From Ruminiclostridium sp. (lineage in GTDB: Bacteria; Bacillota_A; Clostridia; Oscillospirales; Oscillospiraceae): a stretch of DNA of 9,646 nt. Shown piece after piece: positions 5,310 to 9,646 of the stretch. The stretch spans positions 1 to 9,646 of the forward strand of contig JAFXCU010000018.1 of the NCBI GenBank assembly GCA_017521345.1, in the 5' to 3' direction. The notes beneath the pieces are model-generated. The model was not told the origin of the DNA and searched no databases. It saw only the letters and a program-made list of their open reading frames with translations. Made by a program: the position numbers and the translations under genes. How positions within the stretch are numbered: the stretch's first letter is position 1; each line of letters opens with the position of its first letter.

Positions 5310-7226
5310 TCAGCCTTCAATGAACTGGTCCTTGCCCTCGGAGCATTCGGGGCAGACCCAGTCTGCAGGCAGGTGTTCAAACAGGGTGCCGGGCGGGACC
5401 TCGCTGTCCTCGTCACCCAGATCGGGGTTATACAGATAGCCGCAGCCGCTGCACACATAGCTCTTGCCGATGGGGGTGGGCTTGGGGGGCTTAGGCCGCT
5501 TCATTTTCACCATGGGGGGTGCGGGTTCCTTTTCGGCGGTGCCGCCCAGGGCTTCGATGAGCAGGGGGATGATCTCCATCATGTCCCCCACGATGCCGTA
5601 GTCGCAGTTCTTGAAGATGGGGGCGTTGCCGTTCTTGTTAATGGCCACGATGGTGGAGGCGTCCTTGATGCCCTTCAGATGCTGGGAGGCGCCGGAGATG
5701 CCGCAGGCAATGTAGAGGTTGCCCAGGAACTTCTGGCCGGACATACCCACATAGCGGTTCAGGGGCAGGTACTGCAGGGTCTCTGCCACGGGGCGGGAGG
5801 AGCCGATGGCGGCGCCTGCTGCCTTGGCCAGGTCCTCGATGAGGGCCATGTTGGCCTTGTCGCCTACGTCCTTACCCACAGAGACCACACGCTCTGCCTG
5901 GGCGATGGGGGTGTCCATGGGGATGCCCACGGAGAAGTCGTAACCGTCCTTCTTCAGGGCGGCCACCAGGTCGGCCACCTTCTGGGCGGTGTCGCCCTCC
6001 CGGAAGATCTGCTTCTTGCGGATGCCGGTGATGGGAGCGGGCTTCTTTCCTGCGGAACGGCCGCCGGACTCATTGCCCTTGGTGAGCTTGCCCAGCAGGT
6101 AGGAGGCGATGACCACCCGCTGGATCTCGTTGGTGCCCTCGTAGATGGTGGTGATCTTGGCGTCGCGGTAGGCGCGCTCCACGTGCATGCCCTTCAGGAA
6201 GCCGGTGCCGCCGAAGATCTGGAGGGCGTCGTTGCAGACCTCCAGGGCGATGTCGGAGGCGTACATCTTGGCCATAGCGGCCTCCATGGCGTAGGGGGCA
6301 TGGGCTTCCTTCAGCTCGGCGGCGGAGTAGACCAGCAGCCGGGCACAGCGGAGCTTGGTGGCCATGTCAGCCAGCTTGAAGGAGATGCCCTGGTTCACGC
6401 CGATGGGCTTTCCGAACTGCTGGCGCTCCTTGGCGTAGGCCAGCGCCTCCTCGTAGGCGCCCTGGGCGATACCCAGAGCCTGGGCGCCGATGCCGATGCG
6501 GCCGCCGTCCAGGGTGGCCATGGCGATCTTAAAGCCTTCGCCCTCCTTGCCCAGCAGGTTCTCCTTGGGGACCTTCACGTCGTTGAAGATGAGCTCTGCG
6601 GTGGTGGAGGAGCGGATGCCCAGCTTGTCGTAGTGGTCGCCGTACTCAAACCCGGGCCAGCCCTTTTCCACGATGAAGGCCGAGATGCCACGGGTGCCGA
6701 TGTCGGGGGTGGTGACGGCAAAGACCACATAGGTGTCCGCCTTGGGGGCGTTGGTGATGAAGATCTTGCCGCCGTTGAGGAGATAGTGGTCGCCCTTGTC
6801 TACCGCGGTGGTCTCGGTGCCGCCGGAGTCGGAGCCTGCGTTGGGCTCAGTCAGGCCGAAGGCGCCGATCTTCTCGCCCTTGGCCAGGGGGACCAGATAC
6901 TTCTGCTTCTGCTCCTCATTGCCGAAGGCGTAGATGGGCCAGGTGCCCAGGGAGGTGTGGGCGGAGAGGATGACACCTGCGCCGCCGTCCACCCGGGCCA
7001 GCTCTTCCACGGCGATGGCGTAGCTCAGGGCGTCGCCCCCCATGCCGCCGTATTCCACGGGGAAGGGGATGCCCATCCAGCCCAGCTCGCCCAGCTTCTT
7101 CACGGCCTCGGTGGGGAACTCGTTGTTCTGGTCCAGCATGAATGCGATGGGTTTGATCTCTTCTTCTGCAAAGGCACGGATCCGGGAGCGGAGCTCCTCG
7201 TGGGCCTGGGTGGTCTGAAACAGCAT
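5310..7226 (-). CDS. acyl-CoA dehydrogenase - EtfA FAD domain - rubredoxin fusion
   Basis: A 638-residue three-part flavo-iron protein. Residues 1-380 are a full acyl-CoA dehydrogenase: FAD-contact motif 'FGLTEPNAGSDSGG' (123-136), 'LGIRSSTTAEL' (202-212), 'ALQIFGGTGF' (334-343) and the catalytic base Glu363 in IYEGTNEIQR (361-370). After a basic linker (about 385-408), residues from about 441 to 562 match the C-terminal FAD domain of electron-transfer flavoprotein alpha: 'GSSRPVAET' (475-483), 'LYIACGISGASQHLKGI' (504-520), 'VAINKN' (527-532) and 'YGIVGD' (543-548). A Lys/Pro-rich linker (about 567-587) leads to a rubredoxin with C592xxC595G and C625PxC628. The EtfA N-terminal domain, which pairs with EtfB, is missing or reduced to a remnant of at most about 35 residues. 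AGGAGG (7234-7239) lies 7 nt before the ATG. Known of the families: acyl-CoA dehydrogenases pass electrons to ETF. Inference: here they pass internally to rubredoxin and then to FprA. Acyl chain specificity is not readable. Confidence 0.94.
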   Translation of the reverse strand: MLFQTTQAHEELRSRIRAFAEEEIKPIAFMLDQNNEFPTEAVKKLGELGWMGIPFPVEYGGMGGDALSYAIAVEELARVDGGAGVILSAHTSLGTWPIYAFGNEEQKQKYLVPLAKGEKIGAFGLTEPNAGSDSGGTETTAVDKGDHYLLNGGKIFITNAPKADTYVVFAVTTPDIGTRGISAFIVEKGWPGFEYGDHYDKLGIRSSTTAELIFNDVKVPKENLLGKEGEGFKIAMATLDGGRIGIGAQALGIAQGAYEEALAYAKERQQFGKPIGVNQGISFKLADMATKLRCARLLVYSAAELKEAHAPYAMEAAMAKMYASDIALEVCNDALQIFGGTGFLKGMHVERAYRDAKITTIYEGTNEIQRVVIASYLLGKLTKGNESGGRSAGKKPAPITGIRKKQIFREGDTAQKVADLVAALKKDGYDFSVGIPMDTPIAQAERVVSVGKDVGDKANMALIEDLAKAAGAAIGSSRPVAETLQYLPLNRYVGMSGQKFLGNLYIACGISGASQHLKGIKDASTIVAINKNGNAPIFKNCDYGIVGDMMEIIPLLIEALGGTAEKEPAPPMVKMKRPKPPKPTPIGKSYVCSGCGYLYNPDLGDEDSEVPPGTLFEHLPADWVCPECSEGKDQFIEG

Positions 7227-7251
7227 AGGGTTACCTCCTTAAAGAATGTCT

Positions 7252-7276
7252 ATACTTGATGAATTTAGTCCGATAT
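7252..7276 (-). promoter_or_regulatory. IscR-like operator between the Rrf2 gene and the fusion gene
   Basis: The 25-bp segment begins ATATCGGACTAAATT on the minus strand and ends ATCAAGTAT. Against the E. coli IscR type-1 consensus as I remember it (half-sites ATASYYGACT and AGTCRRSTAT around five A/T-rich bases) I count 21 of 25 matching positions. It lies in the 65-bp gap between the Rrf2 stop and the fusion-gene start, ending 25 bp before the ATG. A possible -10 TATAGA (7249-7254) overlaps its downstream edge, but I see no good -35, so a separate promoter here is uncertain. Likely ligand: the Rrf2 protein encoded immediately upstream. Confidence 0.6.
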
Positions 7277-7291
7277 TAAGGTAAAAAAGAA

Positions 7292-7693
7292 TCACTTCTT
7301 TTTGAGAAGGGATTCCAGGGGATAGGACCGCAGCTGATCGTTCAGGGTCTTCTGAATGGCCATCAGCTGGGGATGGACCGAGCAGCCGCCGCTCTGCCGG
7401 CGGGCGCAGGAGAAGTCTGGGTCCATACAGGCATTGACCTCATAGCCTCCCTCGATGGCAGTGATGAGGTCGTAGAGGGAGACGGTGTTCAGGTCTTTGT
7501 CCAGGCGGCAGCCGCCGTCCACGCCCCGGGTGATCTGGATGAAACCGGCCTTTGCCAGCTTCTTTGTGATCTTATAAGCGAACTGCTGGGGGATGAACTC
7601 TTTTTGGGAGATCTCGCCCACCGGGCGTTTCTCGCCGTCGGTCAGGCTCTGCAGGATCCGCAGAGCGTAATCGGTTTCCCGGGTGATGAGCAC
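7292..7693 (-). CDS. Rrf2 family regulator with Fe-S cysteine triad
   Basis: A 133-residue Rrf2-type winged-helix regulator. Seen: the N-terminus 'ITRETDYALRILQSL' typical of the family, the wing segment 'RGVDGGCRL' (56-64) matching RGxxGGYxL with Cys62 in the usual Tyr place, and C89-x6-C96-x7-C104, the spacing used by IscR/NsrR-like members to hold a [2Fe-2S] or [4Fe-4S] cluster. CymR-type members lack this triad. I take GTG at 7693 as start because AGGAGG (7703-7708) lies 9 nt upstream. The alternative GTG at 7700-7702 directly abuts the ribosome binding site, leaving no room. It is the first gene of the unit with the fusion protein and FprA. Operator-like sites lie at its own promoter and after its stop. 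Inference: it senses O2, NO or Fe-S status and controls this operon. IscR, NsrR and other Rrf2 subtypes cannot be told apart here. Confidence 0.9.
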   Translation of the reverse strand: MLITRETDYALRILQSLTDGEKRPVGEISQKEFIPQQFAYKITKKLAKAGFIQITRGVDGGCRLDKDLNTVSLYDLITAIEGGYEVNACMDPDFSCARRQSGGCSVHPQLMAIQKTLNDQLRSYPLESLLKKK

Positions 7694-7723
7694 GACTGTC
7701 ACCTCCTGTGGTTTGATGGTGCC

Positions 7724-7752
7724 ATTTTATCAAAGTGGACGAAGTTTGTCAA
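7724..7752 (-). promoter_or_regulatory. near-consensus sigma-A promoter of the Rrf2-fusion-fprA operon
   Basis: On the minus strand a perfect -35 TTGACA (7747-7752), a 17-bp spacer and -10 TAAAAT (7724-7729, 5 of 6). Transcription would start near 7717, about 24 nt before the GTG start. It is the strongest promoter in the window, and its -35 and spacer are overlaid by the operator-like site at 7732-7756, which points to repression as the control mode. Confidence 0.85.
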
Positions 7753-7756
7753 GTAT
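7732..7756 (-). promoter_or_regulatory. IscR-like operator over the Rrf2 promoter
   Basis: The minus strand reads ATACTTGACAAACTTCGTCC and then ACTTT. By hand it matches the remembered IscR type-1 consensus at 20 of 25 positions and matches the other site in this operon (7252-7276, read on the plus strand) at 18 of 25. The shared core is ATACTTGA, AA, TT and GTCC. It covers the -35 hexamer and most of the spacer, the classic position for autorepression by an Fe-S Rrf2 protein. Because TTGACA contributes to both the promoter and the operator match, part of the score could be shared by chance. Confidence 0.6.
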
Positions 7757-7790
7757 TGTTTGAAATATTTTCCTATGAATTTGGTTGAAA

Positions 7791-7841
7791 GAAAAGGCAG
7801 GCCCCCGATGGGAGAGAGCCATGATCCATCAGGGGCCTGCC
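7791..7841 (-). terminator. rho-independent terminator of the SDR gene
   Basis: A 16-bp stem with one mismatch, 7796-7811 (GGCAGGCCCCCGATGG) against 7826-7841 (CCATCAGGGGCCTGCC), closes a 14-nt loop. On the minus strand it is followed by TTTTC (7791-7795). It lies 28 bp past the SDR stop and insulates that gene from the Rrf2 promoter. Confidence 0.85.
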
Positions 7842-7869
7842 GAGATCCTATGAACTTGTAGGGGAGGGA

Positions 7870-8640
7870 TCAGGAATGGATGTTGCCGCCGCCCTCCACG
7901 TTGATGTTCTGGCCGGTGACCCACTGGCTTTCCTGGCTGGCCAGGAAGACGGCCACGGGGGTGATGTCCTCGTAGGGGTCGCCGGGGCGCTTCATGGGGT
8001 TCTGGCTCAGGCTGGCCATGACATAGGCCTGCTGCTCCGGGGGAAGCTGCTCCACGCCTGCCCGGACATTTTCCGTGACGGCGCTGGGGCTCAGGACGTT
8101 GACACGGATGCCGTACTGGCCCCACTCCCGGGCGGCCACACGGCTGAGGCCACGGATGGCCTCCTTGGTGGCGGCGTAAGCGGCATAACCCTCCAGGCCC
8201 AGCTCGCCGGCGCCGGAACCGAAGTTGATGATAGAGGAGGGCTTATCCTTCATATAGGGGAAGCACAGCTGCATCAGGTGCCAGGTGGCAAAGAGACCGC
8301 TCTGAATGGTCATGTTCAGCTGATCGATGGTGTGCTCCAGGAAGGGGTGGGGGTCGGTGATGGAGACTGCGTTGTTCAGCAGAACATCCACGGTACCGAA
8401 GGTGCTGACCACAGACTCCACAAAGGCCTTCAGCTGGTCATAGCTGGTCAGGTCCACGGGGATGGCCAGGACCTTGGCCCCCAGGACCTCGCACTCTTTG
8501 GCGGTGGCGGCCAGCTTATCGGCCGAGCGGGCGCAGATGGCCAGGGATGCACCCTCCTGTGCAAAGCGCAGAGCCAGCTGCTTGCCCAGACCGCCGCTGC
8601 AGCCGGTGATGATGGCAACTTTTCCGTCCAGTTTTCCCAT
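7870..8640 (-). CDS. short-chain dehydrogenase/reductase (classical SDR)
   Basis: A 256-residue classical SDR of standard length, an NAD(P)-dependent cytosolic oxidoreductase acting on an alcohol or carbonyl substrate. Seen: cofactor motif TGCSGGLG (12-19), Asp63 in 'VDL', NNA (89-91) in place of the usual NNAG, active-site Ser142 ('IINFGSGAG'), Tyr155-x3-Lys159 (YAATK), and 'NVLSPS' (181-186) after the active site. Arg38 in 'ICARSADKL' suggests NADP(H) preference, since a basic residue there commonly binds the 2'-phosphate. I choose the ATG at 8640 because AGGAGG (8649-8654) lies 8 nt upstream; the longer in-frame form from 8709 would translate through the ribosome binding site and promoter region. 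It is divergent from an araC gene, its likely regulator (inference). The substrate is unknown; fatty-acid, sugar, steroid and bile-acid SDRs share these motifs. Confidence 0.93.
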   Translation of the reverse strand: MGKLDGKVAIITGCSGGLGKQLALRFAQEGASLAICARSADKLAATAKECEVLGAKVLAIPVDLTSYDQLKAFVESVVSTFGTVDVLLNNAVSITDPHPFLEHTIDQLNMTIQSGLFATWHLMQLCFPYMKDKPSSIINFGSGAGELGLEGYAAYAATKEAIRGLSRVAAREWGQYGIRVNVLSPSAVTENVRAGVEQLPPEQQAYVMASLSQNPMKRPGDPYEDITPVAVFLASQESQWVTGQNINVEGGGNIHS

Positions 8641-8656
8641 AATGATTGCCTCCTTT

Positions 8657-8684
8657 TTGAGTAAAATGATAGGTTCAGTATAGA
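8657..8684 (+). promoter_or_regulatory. candidate promoter of the araC-type gene
   Basis: Plus strand TTGAGT (8657-8662), 16-bp spacer, TATAGA (8679-8684, 5 of 6 in the -10). This gives a leader of about 60 nt to the araC start. The opposite strand has a -10-like TATACT (8677-8682) with no good -35 for the SDR gene, a pattern that would suit an activator-dependent promoter. A near-palindrome ATGGTATATCAT (8698-8709, one mismatched pair) lies in the same 110-bp gap, but I cannot tie it to a protein. Confidence 0.45.
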
Positions 8685-8750
8685 AAAAACCGGCGGGATG
8701 GTATATCATAGTTGTGCTGAAATTATTTTATTTATGCTGGTGGTGTGAGG

Positions 8751-9470
8751 ATGGATCGGAAAAGTGTTGCAAACAGCCTGCGGGTAGACCAGAGTCGGGA
8801 GGATAAGTATGAGAGCTTCTCCTTTCAGCTCTTTCCGGAGCAGCAGGACTGCATCCGGAACGGAGATGTAGAGGAACTGGAGAACTGCCTGGCAGAGGAG
8901 ACGGTGGAGTACTACCGGCAGACCGACCCCAAGGAGGAGGAACTGCCCTTCCTGCTGCCCTATCTCTGCGGCTGCATCCTGATGGCAGCCTGCAGCGGCG
9001 GTCTGCCCCTGGAGCGGGGAGCGGCCATCAGCAGCAAATATCTGGCCCTGGCCCCAACCGTGACCTCGGTGGAGCGGCTGGTGGAGACCGCCCGGGAGAT
9101 GAAGCGGGAGTTTGCCCGGGAGGTCCACCTCCACAAGCGGTTCAACAGCGGTCACCAGGGGGTGAACACCTGTATGCGGTATATCTATGAGCATGTGGGG
9201 GAGCGGCTCACCGTCCGGCAGCTGGCGGAGGTCTGTGGGTACAGCCCCTCCAGGCTCCAGCATCTGTTCCGGGAGCATACGGGGACCTCCATGACAGAAT
9301 ACATCCGCCGGGAGAAGATGGAGCGGGCCTGCCTGCTGCTGAAGCATACGGACCTGTCCTGTGCGGCCATCGGGCAGAAGCTGTCCTTCTGCAGCCAGAG
9401 CCACTTCGCCCAGCGGTTCCGGGAGGAGATGGGTATGACCCCGGCGGAGTACCGGTCATCAGATGTATAA
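8751..9470 (+). CDS. AraC family transcriptional regulator
   Basis: A 239-residue regulator with the C-terminal AraC/XylS DNA-binding domain (about 138-236). The first helix-turn-helix lies around 'LTVRQLAEVCGYSPSRLQHL' (153-172). The second lies around 'DLSCAAIGQKLSFCSQSHFA' (201-220), followed by RF and the signature ending 'MGMTPAEYR' (227-235). The N-terminal 130 residues look helical, are rich in acidic residues and resemble no cupin-type sugar-binding domain, so the effector is not predictable. Start choice: ATG at 8751 with a weak GGTGG 7 nt upstream; an in-frame GTG at 8745 would add two residues and cannot be excluded. It is divergent from the SDR gene, so local control of that gene is plausible (inference), and it is followed by its own terminator. 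Confidence 0.92.
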   Translation: MDRKSVANSLRVDQSREDKYESFSFQLFPEQQDCIRNGDVEELENCLAEETVEYYRQTDPKEEELPFLLPYLCGCILMAACSGGLPLERGAAISSKYLALAPTVTSVERLVETAREMKREFAREVHLHKRFNSGHQGVNTCMRYIYEHVGERLTVRQLAEVCGYSPSRLQHLFREHTGTSMTEYIRREKMERACLLLKHTDLSCAAIGQKLSFCSQSHFAQRFREEMGMTPAEYRSSDV

Positions 9471-9504
9471 CGAAATGAGCTGGTGGGAAGACCAGCTCAT
9501 TTTA
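9471..9504 (+). terminator. rho-independent terminator of the araC-type gene
   Basis: A perfect 12-bp stem AAATGAGCTGGT (9473-9484) / ACCAGCTCATTT (9491-9502) with loop GGGAAG and a short T-run, starting 3 nt after the stop codon. The AAA/TTT symmetry would also let it work on transcripts coming from the right. Confidence 0.88.
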
Positions 9505-9565
9505 AGTGTAAAAAACCCACTCGCTATGCGAGTGGTTCAGGAAAGCCTAAGGCTATGCAGAGAAA

Positions 9566-9625
9566 AACCTCCCATGCTAAGCTAAGTGTAGGTCTGCCAA
9601 CCGCACCAAACAGCAAAAGGAGGTT
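9566..9625 (+). promoter_or_regulatory. predicted RBS-masking stem in the tnpA leader
   Basis: AACCTCC at 9566-9572 is exactly complementary to GGAGGTT at 9619-9625, which contains the ribosome binding site of the ORF at 9632. Pairing the two would close a roughly 46-nt loop and hide the Shine-Dalgarno. IS200 tnpA is known to be translationally repressed by a 5' stem-loop of this sort, so the match supports the IS200-like assignment. Confidence 0.55.
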
Positions 9626-9631
9626 GTCTCA

Positions 9632-9646
9632 ATGGACAAATTGACA
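9632..9646 (+). CDS. first five codons of a probable TnpA transposase
   Basis: ATG at 9632 follows AGGAGG by 8 nt and reads M-D-K-L-T to the window edge. Five residues cannot identify a family. The transposase call comes from the hairpin leader and the masked ribosome binding site ahead of it. The expected continuation for IS200-type TnpA would be a short protein of about 130-150 residues with an HUH motif and a single catalytic tyrosine. Confidence 0.5.

Larger units (their letters stand above)
9511..9646 (+). mobile_element. probable left end of an IS200/IS605-family element (truncated by window)
   Basis: Just after the araC terminator lies a hairpin CCACTCGC-TAT-GCGAGTGG (9517-9535), then a second small dyad AGCCT-A-AGGCT (9544-9554). 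A roughly 80-nt leader then leads to an ORF starting MDKLT with a strong AGGAGG site (9618-9623). IS200/IS605 elements have no terminal inverted repeats but carry a subterminal hairpin at the left end that TnpA recognises, followed by a leader and tnpA. The order and sizes fit. The exact left boundary is not visible and the right end is outside the window, so this rests on the leader architecture and my memory of similar gut-Firmicutes elements. Confidence 0.6.

Noticed and set aside
4055..5323. Plus-strand open frame of 422 codons
   Set aside because: It mirrors fprA, whose full iron-ligand set on the minus strand proves the real gene. The composition is that of an antisense shadow.
5214..7259. 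Long plus-strand open frame of 681 codons
   Set aside because: It is antisense to the acyl-CoA dehydrogenase fusion, rich in Gly/His/Leu/Val repeats typical of a shadow of GC-rich coding sequence, and has no domain motifs or ribosome binding site.
7226..7291. Independent promoter for the fusion gene
   Set aside because: A -10-like TATAGA is present, but no acceptable -35 lies 16-18 bp upstream, so only the operator-like site is reported; transcription from the Rrf2 promoter is sufficient.

Overview
This window looks like a chromosomal stretch of a GC-rich, strictly anaerobic Gram-positive bacterium. It is probably a gut Clostridia member of the Oscillospiraceae (Flavonifractor, Lawsonibacter or Intestinimonas-like). 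This is inferred from strong AGGAGG ribosome binding sites, GC-rich codon use, the anaerobe gene content (flavodiiron protein, rubredoxin, HypB, ferredoxin) and an intergenic repeat I associate with gut Firmicutes. No rRNA, tRNA or CRISPR array is visible.

Layout: (1) 1-1676, minus strand: a tetR-type regulator, then a nitroreductase, then an alpha/beta hydrolase cut by the window edge. They are tightly spaced, and the promoter carries a perfect 19-bp palindrome, probably the TetR operator. (2) 1803-3749, plus strand: a divergent three-gene operon of a HypA-like protein without a zinc domain, a cysteine-rich ferredoxin-like protein and the HypB GTPase, i.e. a small nickel-insertion module. 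(3) 3750-4060: a gene-free spacer with a 161-bp MITE-like inverted repeat and a bidirectional terminator. (4) 4061-7693, minus strand: an Fe-S-type Rrf2 regulator, then a three-part fusion (acyl-CoA dehydrogenase + EtfA FAD domain + rubredoxin), then an FprA flavodiiron protein. (5) 7791-9504: a short-chain dehydrogenase and a divergent AraC regulator, each with a terminator. (6) 9511 to the end: what looks like the left end of an IS200/IS605-family element with a masked ribosome binding site and the first five codons of its transposase.

The most striking part is region 4. Read together, its proteins form a complete electron wire: acyl-CoA to dehydrogenase FAD, to EtfA-like FAD, to rubredoxin iron, to the diiron/FMN centre of the flavodiiron protein, to O2 or NO. 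No separate EtfB, rubredoxin or rubredoxin reductase is encoded beside it. The first gene of the set encodes a regulator with the three-cysteine pattern of Fe-S Rrf2 sensors. Two 25-bp sites resembling the IscR type-1 operator lie exactly where such a sensor would control itself (over the -35 box of a near-consensus promoter) and the fusion gene. I infer an Fe-S-sensed acyl-CoA-driven O2/NO-reducing system. The parts are seen in the sequence; the direction of electron flow and the physiological role are inference.
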